NCBI GenBank assembly: GCA_026008535.1 | Contig: BRKX01000002.1 | Location: forward strand, 33,657,501-33,721,500 | Origin: Perilla frutescens | Taxonomy: Eukaryota > Streptophyta > Magnoliopsida > Lamiales > Lamiaceae | Length of the DNA: 64,000 bases | Reading direction: 5' to 3' | Shown here: one piece after another, positions 25,129 to 38,424 of the stretch | How positions within the stretch are numbered: position 1 is the stretch's first letter | Layout: every line of letters starts with the position of its first letter | Notes under the pieces: generated by a model | Told to the model about the DNA's origin: nothing | The model's database searches: none | Seen by the model: only the letters and a program-made list of their open reading frames with translations | Translations under genes and position numbers: made by a program

Positions 25129-27958
25129 ATGGCATCGGTGGAGACGGCGGCGAAGCCTAGAGGCGGTAGGTTTTGCACCGTCTGCAACGACAGGCGCGCC
25201 GCCCTCAAACGCCCCAAAACCCTGGAACAAGTAAGCTTTTGCTATAACTCTAAAAAACAAAAATCAAACCTTTACTAAAATAATATGTGATTTTTCCTCT
25301 TTGTAATAGATATGCAAGGAGTGCTTCTACGCAGTTTTCGAAGATGAAATTCACAGAGTAATTGTAGATAATCATCTTTTTAAGCGGGGCGAACGCGTAG
25401 CAATTGGAGCTTCTGGAGGAAAAGGTTAAAAAAAAAACTTTTTCTTGCCTTTTTTATTCCTTTTTGTTTCTTTAGTAGTTGGTCGAAGTTGAATCCAGAT
25501 GATTCTGTCTATTGGTGGCTAAAGAAAGTACATTGAATTGGAATTGATGAGTTTGTGTTGTGGCAGATTCGACCGTGCTTGCTTATGTGATGTCCGAATT
25601 GAATCGCAGGCATGATTATGGGCTCGACCTTTTTTTGCTTTCAGTTGATGAAGGCATCACTGGTTACAGGGACGATTCCCTTGAAACTGTTAAAAGAAAC
25701 GAAATTCAGGTATGGTATATGAGCCATTTGCTTTGCTTGCAAGATTCTCTCTTTCATTTTCTGGTACTTGAGTTTTCTCTCTTTCGTTCTGTGCTGATTT
25801 TCTAATATGTGTTTCCTCTTAATGCTAAGAAGATAAACTAGTTTTCCTTTCAAAATTAGTTTTTTCCCATCCTAGTCCTGATTCTGTAATGTCTAATTGA
25901 TTGGTTGTTTTATACACCTTCAGTATGGACTTCCTCTTAAAGTTGTCTCATATAAAGACTTATATGGGTGGACGATGGATGAAATTGTGAAGTTAATAGG
26001 TCTCAAGAACAACTGCACGTTTTGTGGTGTTTTTCGTCGCCAGGTAATAAAATTCCTCATTGTTAACTTCGGTTACCTCAAAAATATGATTAAGCTTTTA
26101 TAATTGTCTTACCACCTAAAACCTTACCTTCCTTTTTCTCCTTTTTTTTAATAACAATAACTTATAGTTTTAAATTGTTTCATATTTCTAGAAGTTTTCT
26201 CGTTGAGAAAGACCATGTAAGGTGCTGCTTAAAGATTAATATATTTCTCATAGCAATTAAGCACATAACTCTAGTTTTAATTATCTGGATTTGACATCCT
26301 CAACTTAGTGATCCAAATCTAACAGTGGTAATACTGCTTCTGTTTAAGGCCCTCGACCGTGGTGCTGCCCTTTTGAAAGTGGACAAGCTAGTTACGGGGC
26401 ATAATGCAGATGACATTGCTGAAACAGTCTTACTGAACATATTAAGAGGCGACATTGCCAGGTAATATTTTCTGATAAGATCTTGAAAGTATGAGGTAAA
26501 GCTTCGATAAATAGGTACTTTCTTGCTCGTATATGTTCTTTGAAAGCTTGATCAGTGGTAACTCATTGTTGACATGCCAGGCTGAGTAGATGTACTTCTA
26601 TCATTACGGGTGAAGATGGACCTATTCCAAGATGCAAGCCTTTTAAGTACACCTATGAGAAGGAAATTGTGATATATCCTTTTTGAATTCAGATTTTTTA
26701 TGCTTTCTTTTGTAGTTAATTATGTGCTTGTAGCAGCTGTTTATTAGCAAGCATGTTTATTTATTTGTTAATTGATAGCAGTGAAGTGAGCCCTTAACCT
26801 GCTTTTACGTATGCATATTTCAAACGGCTGGATTACTTCTCAACTGAGTGTAAGTATTCATTGCTTATTTCCTTTGACATTTACTTGTTTCTATTTTTGT
26901 TTTTAAAGTTCTTAGAAATTTTGTCTAGGTATATTGTGACTTATTTTCAGGTCCTACTTCTCTTTTATCTGATGTGTACTTTGCTTCTTTCGATAAAGGG
27001 AGCTTTTTTTTATTATTATTTGTTAATGCCAGCAGCTAGTGAATACTTTACAGATTCTAAATTGTTGTCATTACATTGTTATTTGTAATTGCAGGCATAT
27101 ACTCCCCGAATGCTTATCGTGGCTTTGCTCGGGAGTTCATTAAAGATTTGGAAAGGATCAGGTCCTTACAATCTGTTTCAATATTGGTGTTGTCTTTGGT
27201 ACAATTCTTTTATTTCAGTGTAACATTGCATTCCGTGGTTTGTCATTATAGGCCTAGAGCTATCCTCGACATCATTACATCTGGTGAAGATTTTAGGATA
27301 GCAACATATACAAAAATGCCGGAGCAGGGAAATTGTGAAAGATGTGGTTACATTTCCAGCCAGGTGAGAATGCTTCTCCAGATACCACTGTAGGCCTGCA
27401 TTGTTATCTTGCACTCATATTTTTCATGTATTGTGTGTTGCCTTCCATTACTCTAGTACTCGAGCAGTCATATTTTGGTGCAACTTAATAGTAACGATTA
27501 TATTTCCTCCTCCAACACTTTCCTTTCCTTCACATACTACTCGACATAAGTTACAAATCAACATTGGCTTTTCAATCATCTCTGCTTGTCTGCATTGTGC
27601 TAATGACTGCAGTTAAGCACATCATCTCACAACCTGTTAATAAGTTGTTCAAGAGTTGATTGAGAAACTGTCAAGTAAGCATTGATATATAGAATGAAAG
27701 CTTTTTGCCTATTACTTATTCAGATTTCAGATAATTGTGTTTGTAAAGTATTGTTAAGACGGGACCTATCTTATATCTGTACAATAAATACAGAAATGGT
27801 GTAAAGCATGCGTTCTACTGGATGGACTTAATCGGGGTTTGCCTAAGATGGGTATTAGTCGGACCCGAGGCTTGGACAATGAGCGCAACAAGGATACGGG
27901 AGAAACTAATGGAATGAAGAATTTACAGAGCAAGCAATGTGGATCACTCGACTTCTGA
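25129..27958 (+). CDS. CTU1: Cytoplasmic tRNA 2-thiolation protein 1 (CTU1/NCS6/ROL5), 356 aa
   Basis: Ten exons: 25129-25230, 25310-25424, 25567-25709, 25924-26043, 26349-26461, 26581-26673, 26809-26849, 27095-27161, 27252-27363, 27794-27958; they total 1071 bases in frame. The enzyme, with CTU2 and the sulfur carrier URM1, thiolates U34 of tRNA-Lys, -Glu and -Gln in the cytosol. Seen in the product: N-terminal zinc cysteines (C16, C19, C36, C39), the PP-loop ATPase motif SGGKDS at 69-74, the catalytic-type pair CTFC at 151-154, and a C-terminal zinc cluster CERC...CKAC at 293-308. Length is as expected for plant CTU1. The stop follows a short variable tail. Intron 6 is an AT-AC U12-type intron, and the published-type peptide EIVMYAYFK is only produced by that splice. 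Confidence 0.97.
26674..26808 (+). other. U12-type AT-AC intron in CTU1 (intron 6)
   Basis: The intron starts ATATCCTTTTTG and ends GCTTTTAC. Before the end is CCCTTAACCT, a near-perfect U12 branch site, with the branch A at 26797, 11 bases from the acceptor. Using it joins codon parts AT and G into Met and keeps the conserved EIVMYAYFK. No GT-AG alternative keeps frame here. Confidence 0.93.
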
Positions 27959-30900
27959 TGTTCTAGTGCAGTTTGGCAGGTATTAAATCCCATTCAGAAA
28001 CCGGGATCTCTGAGTTGGTTGCAATTGGTAACTCCAAGATGCATTGCAGTTGTAATAATTATTTATTTAGAATTCTTTAGTGTCATGAAATTTTGGTTTT
28101 TATGATAGAAATTAATGATTGTTTAATATAATCTTTCTAATTATGAAGATTGAAGGTCACTGGATGTTTCAACTGCCCATTTCTATTACTCAACTGTAAG
28201 AAAATCCAGTCTGGGTTTTACCCGTGTTGTATTATACATTTGATATTGTATTTCAATTTATCAGTTATCTCTACGTAAAATGTTATAAGATGAAGTAAAA
28301 TATAAATTGAGAAATATTAATCATCAGATGTCTGTTTTTCCTTCTGCTCGAGTATTTTTCACGTTGGCATTATTGATGTTAATGTCAGAAACATAGCAAA
28401 AATAATAACAATAATGGCCTAATGGGAGCCCATTGCCTCATAGATGGGCCCACGCAGAAGGCAAAAGAAGCCATATATATCTATGTTTTATAGAATCAAA
28501 TGATTGTTTAATTGCGACGTAAATCACAATCACAGCACATGCACTCATGGAAGCGCGTTAGATTCAGTTCGTGGTTAAATCAGCCAATCCCTGATAAACT
28601 TTTCAAATCTAGCAAAAATTTAAATATATTTTAATAAGCATGTGCTGTATTATTTTCTTTACTAGTGAAGTTTGTATTTGCTAATACTCGACTTGTTACC
28701 CCGTGAAGGTGATGAAGTTTTGTTAATATACTCATGACCTAGCTCAAGCATATAGTTAACATTTTTAGTTGACTTTACTGGAAATCTAATTGAGCTTAAA
28801 TTGACTTGCCCGCCAAATTTAAACATTCCCATATTTGACTCGACTCGATTCGACTAGAGCAAAGTTTATGTTGGGATGAGTAGGCTTTTATTGAAGGCAT
28901 ACGAAAAGCCTTTTATTCTTCCTAGGCTATGGAGCATATATAGCTAAACAAACAAAACAATAATTTGAAAGAACTTGACCATAAAACATGAAACAGTACT
29001 AATTTCAAATAAAATTATGCTACGTACTGGCCGACCTGGGAAACAATACACAAATTAATATTTTTATTTTTATTTTGAGAAAACAACACACACATTAATA
29101 TTAAAAAATACCACAGTGTCAGTGTCTAGCTATATATATAAACTTAAAATTAAAATATGAACAAACAATTAGAACATAAAATTGGAATTGGAAAAGAGTA
29201 ACAACAGTCTGTAAAAGGTGGAACAATTAAATATGTTTGCGGGAGCAGGAACATATTGTATTTTAAATAACAGAGATTTTGGTCTGCATGCATCTTCTGA
29301 TCAGTAATTAATTTAATTTTTATTCTAATCAAATGACAAAGGTCAAATTTAGATTCTCACTCCAGCAGGACTTATTTAATTAAAAAAAAATGCAGCTAAA
29401 TAAGTCTTTCGTTTGGTTTACTTTATTCAGACAATATTAATCCTGTTGGGGCAACTAGCTAGAAAATGAGGATTAATGAGTGCAGTGAAGGCCTCCCAAT
29501 TCAAATGTCGGATTGAATTATGAATAAAATAGTTATATACACTAAAAAAGTTACATATATAGTAGCAGTCAGCAGATGGGATAGTGAGGGTGTTGATTTG
29601 TAATTTCTATATTATATTATCATGCATATACATATCACATATGTCTTATGAGATAAAGATTGCGACTATAATATTTAACTCCCATTGCTTCTCCCTCCCA
29701 AATCATTATCAATTATTATTGACTCATTGTATATGCACATCACTGAATAATGTTGAGAGAAATATGATACAGAATTAAGGATGCTGTGCGGAAATGAGGT
29801 GACAAATTGTGATATTCACATCATTATTTAAATATTTTACGTGAACTTGTAAGTCTTAAATTTATAAATACAATGTACATATGTATACTTTTGGTGTTAA
29901 TTATAAGTATATAAGAAAAAATTAAAGGATTGAGAAGCTGGCAATGCGAATGAAAGCTGCTGGGGCCTGCCCGAGGTACGCGGTTTTGAAAATTCAATAC
30001 TGCATTACTGTATTTGTAAATTTTTGTGGGTAAAATGCCAATATTTATTTATTTATGAATACTGAATATAGTTTCTAAATAACTTCTTTCGGGCTAAATT
30101 ATTCTTTAAATACTATATTAATAAAATTATACTATATTGCGTGTAAAATTATTGTGTTTACTGAATTATAAAGAAGAGACACGGAGTCCAATTTATATCG
30201 ATCACGAATAATATTTTTTGTATTTTTTAAAAATATAAATGTTTGTTAGCACATTTTATTAATTTATCGGGCGTGGGAATAACAAAGGCATGTGGGAGAC
30301 AATTGGCCCCACTTTCCTCCTCGTAGGCCCCACCACCGACACCTCCGTTTTAATTACACTTTTATTTTATTCGCGAACTGCCGCATCTTGATAATGGTAA
30401 ATAATTAGTGGTACTACTTGGGATTAATTTCACTACTACAATATTGCATAATATGAAATTTTAAGTGTGTTAAATTATATAAGAGATATATATTAGTATC
30501 ACCCCCTACTTTTTAAAATTAAATTTCTCTACTTTCATTTGTCATATTTGTTTTTATGCCTTTAATAACACAGTAATTTGCATTAAACGGAACCTCTACA
30601 AATAAAAGTACAAGGGTTTAATTGTGTATTGTGATGTAAATTAAAGTAGAGTGTGTGTGTGTGTGTTTATATATATATATATATATATATATGAGAGCTC
30701 AAGCACTTTTGAAAAAATTGTGAAAATCTAGGGGGCCAAAATATACTTTTGCAAATTAATATCAAGATTTATAAGAGTTGGAATTCGATTATTTTCATTA
30801 ATTGTCAACATCTTCTCTAGCGATCTTGAGTAGTCTATTTCGAATTATAGCTTATTTCTCGTATATTTCAGTTTCATTATTCGTTATTACACGTAAATTT

Positions 30901-31560
30901 TCTGATTTTGAAATATGAGAACATACTACTAAAAATGGAGAATTTTGGCGATCTCTGGACTAAACCTACTCACGTAATTTGGAAAATTTTAAATATTTTG
31001 CAAAATGATTTTGTACATCATAGATAATTTAATTTCACACTCAAATGTTTTTGGTGTGGTGAGTTTATATATATATATATACACATATTACGTATTATTA
31101 AAATATCACAAATATGGCATATATTGGTGTAATATGAATTATTATATAAAAATATTTCAGAAACTGTTTTTATCACCTCACTACATTCGTGAAGTGTATG
31201 TCGTATAATCTATCCTGATACATAAACATAATAGTAGTAAATAGAAATATTAATTAGGCAAGCTACGATCAAATGTAAAAGATGGAAGTAGATCTCAATC
31301 TGTGGGTTGATGAAGAACGCGTCATATTTAATTTACTATTATTTTTGTGAATAGGATCCGGTGCTTGCTAACCAGGCTAGTAATAACTAATAAGTAATAA
31401 ATAATAACATTACCATTAACTAATTTATTGATGCGATTCAAGCTATCTCATCCCACTCAATTTAAAAACAACCTTCCAAAGTAATTCCAAATCTTTCTAT
31501 TTTATATTTATTTTTATTGACACAGCTAGACGAGAGTCTCTTTCTCAGTAGGCGCTGCAG
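27959..31560. other. Intergenic DNA, no gene recognised
   Basis: It starts with the CTU1 3' untranslated region. The rest is AT-rich, with (TG)n(TA)n at 30651-30692 and a short (TA)n near 31068. No open frame here resembles a known protein. Confidence 0.6.
30651..30692. repeat. (GT)n-(TA)n compound microsatellite
   Basis: A run of GT units passes directly into a run of TA units. Confidence 0.95.
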
Positions 31561-31618
31561 TCTGCCCAGCACTTGCAATGTTTAAATACACCCATCCCTC
31601 CAATATCCAAATCCAATT

Positions 31619-31640
31619 CTCTCTCTCTCTCTCTCTCTCT
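31619..31640. repeat. (CT)n tract in the 5' leader of the SKU5-like gene
   Basis: About 11 CT units lie 40-65 bases before the ATG. A TATA-like TTTAAATAC sits near 31580, so the tract is probably in the 5' untranslated region, as is common in plant genes. Confidence 0.75.
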
Positions 31641-31682
31641 CATTTCCATCCCTACTGCTCCCCCTTTTCCCATCTTCCAAAC

Positions 31683-34600
31683 ATGCCGCTAAGATTAGCG
31701 GTTGCGTTTGCGTTTCTCGCCATTGTTGCAGCAGAGGATCCCTACCGATTCTTCACTTGGAATATCACCTACGGCACCATTTGGCCTCTCGGCGTTGCCC
31801 AACAGGTTTTTCTTTTTCTTTTTTAATAATTGTTTGGGGATTTTTAATGATCTGAAGCAACGCAATGCCGAGATTTTGAGATTTTTTTTAATGTAAATTT
31901 TGGTCAGGGTATTTTGATAAATGGACAATTTCCTGGTCCCGAAATCTACTCCGTCACTAACGACAATATCATCGTCAACGTGTTCAACAGCTTGGATGAG
32001 CCCTTCCTCATTCACTGGTAAGAACACACACACACACACACACACCCCAGTAGTTAATGTTTTTCCAACTTTCACGGCTAAATGTGTGTTTGTGTTATCC
32101 GCATTAATATGTGAAGTTAATTTGATCAATTTTGTTGCGTACTGTATTTTGATTTATTTTGTTTTATAATATAACTGATCCACGACAATATAATAAGATA
32201 TAAAATCAAAGTAAAATACAGTACATAATAATTAAGTATTAATGCACAACTTTTCTATCTCTTCTAACGCAATATTGCCCTTGATTATCGACCATTAATG
32301 GTTTGCTTCCGCGTTAAGAGATGGTGATTATCAGTTGTGGAGGATTGTGTTTTTTTATAGTTAGCTTTTGATTTTTTTGCTTTTCTATTATATCTTCGTT
32401 TGATGTTTATTTTCTTATTACACATTATATAGTATATGATATTTTGGGAGCGTATTTGATATTATGAAATTAAAATCTTTAATCATTGGGAGTGAAAATG
32501 GGCAAGTGGTCATGACTTAAAACAGGGTCCTGAATTTAACAAGCTGGGTGGGAAATCCAAAAATGCAGAGATCGAGGAGTAAACAAATATTTTTTTCATT
32601 TTCTTTTCATTAATATTTGAAGTACTAATAACAGCAAATAATAATTCTTCACCTACTGCATATTTTGTTATAAATGAATTTCAATAATTGCACTATCCGA
32701 AATGATAACTTATTCCTTTAATGTCGTAAATCCTCAAATCTAGGGCCCTTTTTATTTCCCTTGTTAAAAATTATTGCCAAGCTCCTCCCTTGTTTCAACG
32801 TGTTCGAGTAGTTTGGTTTTTGTTTTTGTTTTGGTTGATATTTTATTTGTTATCATTAACCAGTTATGTGCAACTCGATGTCACATGGTAATTGGTAAAT
32901 CTAGCTACACTTTCAATTTTTATTTTTATTTTTATTTTTGTTTTTGTGGACAATTTCCTTTCTTAATTTCTTAATCATTCATGATTAATTGGCAATTAGC
33001 TTCTAAATATTGGTTAGGACGTAGTAAAGTTGTACATGGAAAAGGAAATCACATGCATTATTTTTAGAAGAAAGAAAAAGTCACATGGGTTGGAGCGACA
33101 TAAATTTTATCAAGAAGCACCTCTTTTTCTAAAGCTTTGATCTGATGGGATTCCCAGCTATTATCAATTATATCTATCAAAATATTCTAAATCAAGTTGC
33201 CTAATAAAAATGCAAAAATATATTTGCTAATTGCTAAATGGACCAAACTTTCGTTCCGTGACTTTCACCTTAAAATAATATATATTTTTTTAACATTTAA
33301 ATTCTGTGTATATGTACATATTATGGTTCTTGTGGTTATTGTTGTACATATACGGGGGTTTTTAGCTCTTTGCAACCTAGGTGGATAAATTAAATTAGCT
33401 ACTTTATTTACGTGTTTACTTTGTGAGAAACATTCTTTTATGAAATAGAAATTAAATTATGCGATTGAACTTAGTAATTTGATGAGATGATTTATGGCAT
33501 CCCAGCATTCATGTGGACGCTATTTGCAAAAGGTGAAAACTTGAGGGACTGCAACCGATATAAAAGGACAATGATTCCGATTTGTCAATAATCCACTGAA
33601 TTAGATTTGCATCTATTTCTGACCGAGGCATAAAGCTGAACACATGTTGTCTTGACTTCACTCTATTCTCTAATTACTGCGTCAGCCCCTCTTTATTTCC
33701 CAGAAATACAACTTAACCCCATTAATATTTTTATTTCCAGTTCCGGCACAGATAAATAGATAATTTCAGTGCTCTAAATATTAATCCCTTTTTAGCCAAA
33801 ATAAAAATAATATTTATGTTACACAATGCTAATCATTCAATATATAATTTATGTGTTGGATTAAATAAAATAGGAAAATGAAGAACGTATAATAATTATT
33901 TTGATTTTTGATGCAGGAATGGGATTCAAAATAGGAGGAATTCGTTTGAAGACGGTGTGTATGGAACAACATGCCCAATTCCTCCCGGCAAGAATTTCAC
34001 ATACATTCTACAAATGAAGGATCAAATTGGGAGCTTCTTCTATTTCCCATCGTTGGGATTCCACAAGGCTGCGGGTGGATTCGGAGGGATTAGAATCCTA
34101 AGCAGGCCACTTATCCCGGTCCCTTTTGATAATCCTGCCGACGATTTCTCACTCTTGATTGGAGATTGGTTTGCATCTAATCACACGGTAACTCTTTCCA
34201 CCCAATCTTTTGTATGTAAGCTTTTTCTTATAATTTATAAATTCTGCATCTACTCCCTACTTATGCAGTGCATGAGAGTTTTTATAATATAATAATAATG
34301 GGAACTTTAGGCAAGTAGGTGAAACGATTTTTTTAAATATTTAATTTCATGTTTTGGGTGGTTTTCCTTTTTGTTATTTTGTTGTTTGCTTGGTGTGAGA
34401 TATATTTTTAGATCTGAAAAGTGAAAAAAAAAAACTATTTTCATTTTAGTGGTTGTGATTCATTTCATATTTTCATTCCATACATCGAAGACAATATTTG
34501 GATTTTAATATACGATAGACAGTAGTTTTATTTTCGCCTTAAAAAAAACTAAATTCCCTTTTAAAATCTTTTTTTAGCGAAGCATTGATTAATTTTGTGA

Positions 34601-36062
34601 ATATTGGAAATCAAAAATAATTTGAACTGCTTGTTGGTTGCATGGGCTTTCTACTATTTGGAGTGTCGGTAACAAAGTGGGCCCATGAACTGAAAAGCCT
34701 AATTACTACTGATGCTGCAGCCTTTGACCTTTGGGCCATTCACATTTCACAGCTGGATCCTCTCGGCTCCAGCTTTCATGTTGGGCCCATCCTAAAATTA
34801 AAACTTACGAAATTATAAACTTGATAAATTCCCAAGTTTAATAATTACCTTCCGGTAAATTCTACACGTTAATTTTTTTTAATTTGAGTATCCATGTAAG
34901 TTTGTTTGTTTTGAACTTGAATATTGAAATATTAAAAGAAAAAGGTTTATTTGTAACAAAAATACAAACATTCCACAACCTAGAATGCATGCATCTTTTA
35001 TTTCTGTTACAAAAATGTGTGATGCATACTTGAAATAAAAGTCGAGATTGATAATAGAGGATCTGGTGTGTGGTGCAGGAATTGAGGGGGATTCTGGACG
35101 GCGGCAACAAGTTACCTTTCCCCGATGGTATTCTGATCAACGGCCGTGGACCTAATGTTACATCTTTCACCCTCCAACAAGGTGTGCCATCATTTTTAAA
35201 TCTCTTCAGTTGATCAATCTTTTGTGTTCTTAAAAAATATGGGCATCTGTAACAGGAAAAACATACAGATTCCGGATATGCAACGTGGGATTGCAAAACT
35301 CTCTCAACTTCCGCATTCAAGGCCACAAGATGAAGGTGGTGGAAGTGGAAGGAACACACACTCTGCAGATCAGCTATTCCTCTCTTGACATCCACCTCGG
35401 CCAGTGCATGTCGGTTCTTGTTACAGCAGATCAGCAGCCTCAGGACTACTACATTGTCGTGTCTAGCCGGTTCACCACCCCGGTCCTTCTAACCACGGGG
35501 TTTCTCCGTTATTCTGGTTCCAATACCCCTGCCTCCGGACCACTCCCTGGCGGACCAACCACTGAAATCGACTGGTCCCTCAACCAAGCTCGTTCCATCA
35601 GGTTCTAACTCTTCTAGTTTTTGTCATAATCTTATATTTATATATGCAGCGTAAGCTGATTGTTATAATTTGATCGGTTACAGGACAAATCTTACAGCAA
35701 GTGGACCGAGGCCGAACCCACAGGGTTCATACCACTACGGGATGATAAACACGACAAAAACTATCAGGCTTGCTAGCTCTGCAGGTCAGGTTGACAATAA
35801 GCAGAGGTATGCAATCAATAGTGTTTCATTCAAACCAGCCGACACCCCTTTGAAAGTTGCCGACTACTTCAAGATAGATGGAGTTTTTCGAGTTGGAAGT
35901 GTGTCCGATTCTCCTACTTATGGAGGAATATACCTTGACACAGCAGTGCTGGGGGCTGACTACAGGGCATTCATTGAAATTGTTTTCCAAAATGATGAAG
36001 ATATCGTGCAGAGCTATCACCTCAGCGGCTACTCCTTCTTTGTAGTAGGGTGAGCGAGCTCC

Positions 36063-36093
<31 letters not shown>

Positions 36094-36503
36094 TTCCATT
36101 TGCTTATTGCTTATGTGATTTATATATGAATCAGAATGGATGGAGGGCAATGGAATTCAGCTAGTCGAAATGAATACAATCTACGAGATGGAGTCTCCCG
36201 CTGCACGGTTCAGGTGAAAAGGGAACACATTCAGCCTTTTGACCAATACACATGATTGAAACGTTTGGACTAATCATGTTGACAATGCAGGTGTACCCTA
36301 AGGCATGGACTGCCATTTATTTGGCTTTGGACAATGTGGGAATGTGGAACTTGAGATCAGAGTGTTGGGCTCGACAGTACCTCGGGCAGCAGCTGTACCT
36401 GAGGGTTTACACAGCATCCACATCGTTGAGAGACGAGTATCCCATCCCCAAGAATGCACTTCTCTGTGGCAGGGCAAGCGGGAGGCGCACACGGCCACTT
36501 TGA
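31683..36503 (+). CDS. SKU5-similar (SKS) multicopper-oxidase-like protein, 536 aa
   Basis: Eight exons: 31683-31805, 31908-32017, 33917-34187, 35079-35181, 35256-35601, 35684-36049, 36135-36213, 36291-36503; total 1611 bases in frame. A signal peptide is visible (residues 1-17, hydrophobic, ending VAA before EDPY), so the product is secreted. Three cupredoxin-like domains follow, with SKS-family phrases such as NGIQNRRNSFEDGVYGTTCP and KADYFK-like blocks. Copper ligands are mostly lost: HWNG stands where oxidases have HWHG, and the C-terminal HCH motif is replaced by SECWARQYLGQQ. So it is probably not an active oxidase. Several N-glycosylation sites (NIT, NFT, NHT, NVT, NLT, NTT) are present. 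The C-terminus is short and polar with no GPI-attachment signal, unlike SKU5 itself and like the SKS4-type members. Family members act in cell-wall growth and pollen or root development; the specific role is unknown here. Confidence 0.95.
32018..33916 (+). other. Long intron 2 (1.9 kb) of the SKU5-like gene
   Basis: This is the largest intron of the gene, AT-rich, with no recognised element apart from the (CA)n tract. Confidence 0.7.
32024..32045. repeat. (CA)n microsatellite in SKU5-like intron 2
   Basis: About 11 CA units lie just inside the donor site. Confidence 0.95.
36063..36090. repeat. (CA)n microsatellite in SKU5-like intron 6
   Basis: About 14 CA units lie shortly after the donor site. 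Confidence 0.95.
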
Positions 36504-37156
36504 GGTGGCTGGCCGCATGGCCAGACAGCAAAATAAGTCTTCCCAGCCTAGATGAGTTGAGAGTTTTGCTGTCTGTTGGCTTAGAATAGAAGATTTTGAA
36601 TTCTTGGAGGTGCTATTTCAGCACCTGTGCAGATTTAGGAGCATTGTTATTTATAAGTTGATGACCTTAGCTCAAGGTCATATTCTTTCAATTTCTAAAT
36701 GGATGTTGTATCTTGCTTGATATATATTGTATCTGCGTCTCTCTCTCTCTATATATATGTGCAATATACAATTATTGTAGTATTCAATGAAGTTTTATTA
36801 TCATCATCTTGTCTAATTATTGGTGGAATTTCATAATAGATTACATTCTCTTGATCTACCTTATTTTTGTGTTCTGATATTAACATCCATGGAATCAAAC
36901 ATGGCATGAAATATTATATTCTAATAGAGATAGTAAGAAGGTCATGTGTTTTTAACTGCAGTGAATTCGCTACTTTATGTTGAAGAATTCAGAATTGGGT
37001 GTTGATTGTTCTAAAAACGACAAGAAAAGAATTTAGTGTTGATAGCTGTACTTGTAAATTTTTATGCTATTAATTGGTAATTGAAGATTTGATATGAGTC
37101 TATGATCCCTTATGAATATTTAATTTCATTCAGATGAACTTAAACAAAATAAAAAT
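36504..37156. other. 3' untranslated region of the SKU5-like gene and spacer
   Basis: No gene is visible. A GGCTGGCCGCATGGCCAG inverted repeat lies at about 36507-36524, just after the stop. The spacer runs up to the first LTR of the transposon nest. Confidence 0.6.
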
Positions 37157-37660
37157 TGTTGAGCTTTTCCTCAAGAACAACAGATCAAGAATGAGTTTGA
37201 ATGATTTAATACGAAAAGCTAGAAAACTGAGTAAAGAACACAAGGTTTATAGTGGTTCGATCAATTTGATCTACATCCATATTGGTGCACTCTTCTTGCA
37301 TTGATTTCACTCTTATGTGTACATATTACAAGACTGTCTCTCTACGCAGCTATAATACACTCAAGAGAGAGACGCTATATTCACTAGATTACATGAAATA
37401 TAGAAATTGAATCTGTAATGTTCTCGCTATGAATGAAAGATCAGCAACTGTATTTATAAACCTTAACCCTAACTGCACTGCTAACAAACTGCATTAACCG
37501 CTGCTAACTAATCTGTTAAGTTTTGTTAACAGGCTCATAAAATAGTTAGATTGAATAGAAATCAGCTACAAATGCCACACTCCAATGCATTCCATGCAGC
37601 GGACTTGATTATCTCATCTTTAACTAATTTACTGCTAAAACACATGAAGATGTCTTCACA
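37157..37660 (-). repeat. 3' LTR of Copia-2
   Basis: This 504-base copy matches 52675-53193 with scattered changes. On the minus strand a purine-rich AAGTAGAGAT precedes it, as a polypurine tract should. Confidence 0.9.
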
Positions 37661-37805
37661 AATCTCTACTTAGCAGTAGAATCATACTAAGAATGAACAC
37701 ACCACTACATTATCATATATAGAATAACAACACAACTCCACCTGAAACTGCAATTTCTCCATCACTGCTCCACTTTGAGCAGCAAACTTCTATCATAACA
37801 AAAAA

Positions 37806-38424
37806 TTAAGAAACACCAATGAGACTTAAACACAGCTCAAACTTTGAGACTGGTAAAGCCTCGGTAAAACAGTCAGCCTGATTTTCTGATGTATCAATTT
37901 TATCTACTGAAATCAACTCCTTCTCAGTCATGTCTTTTATGAAATGTAGCTTGACATCAATGCGTTTAGTCCTCTCATGATAACCTTGATGCTTCGACAG
38001 ATGTATGACACTTTGATTTTCACAAAAAACTGTAACTTTATTTTGTGACACACCAAATTCTTCAAGAATATCTCTGAGCCAAACACTCTCTTTCACTACT
38101 TCAGTCAAGGCAACAAACTCAGCTTCTGTAGTTGGTAAGTCTACTATGGACTGATGTTGATCTCCAGCTTATTGCAGTCCCAAAGAGTGTAAACACATAA
38201 CTTGTGAGAGATTTTCTAGAATCCAGATTTGCTGCAAAATTTGCATCAACATATCCCACCAAAACATCTCCCTTTTTGGTGCTTCTTTGAAACTTTAGAC
38301 CTTTATCAACCAAGCCTTTTACATATCTCATAGCCCACTTGACAGACTCTCAATGAACATTTCCAGGATTTCCCATGAGCCTACTAATCACACTCATGAC
38401 TAAAGTCAAATCTGGTCTACAACA
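37806..38424 (-). pseudogene. Copia-2 RNase H remnant
   Basis: The minus strand reads RYVKGLVDKGLKF and YVDANFAANLDSRKSLTSYVF (38119-38331), then WLRDILEEFGV, CENQSVIHLSKHQGYHERTK and VDKIDTSENQADCFTEALP (37806-38108), the copia RNase H order. Frameshifts lie near 38110-38160. The left portion joins the reverse transcriptase across the solo LTR at 38425-39849. Confidence 0.9.

Noticed and set aside
31695..32129. 144-residue minus-strand open frame over SKU5-like exons 1-2
   Set aside because: It is the antisense shadow of signal-peptide coding sequence and the (CA)n tract; the + strand exons are clearly real.
34862..35395. 177-residue minus-strand open frame
   Set aside because: It lies antisense to SKU5-like exons 4 and 5 and intron 3, with no domain of its own.
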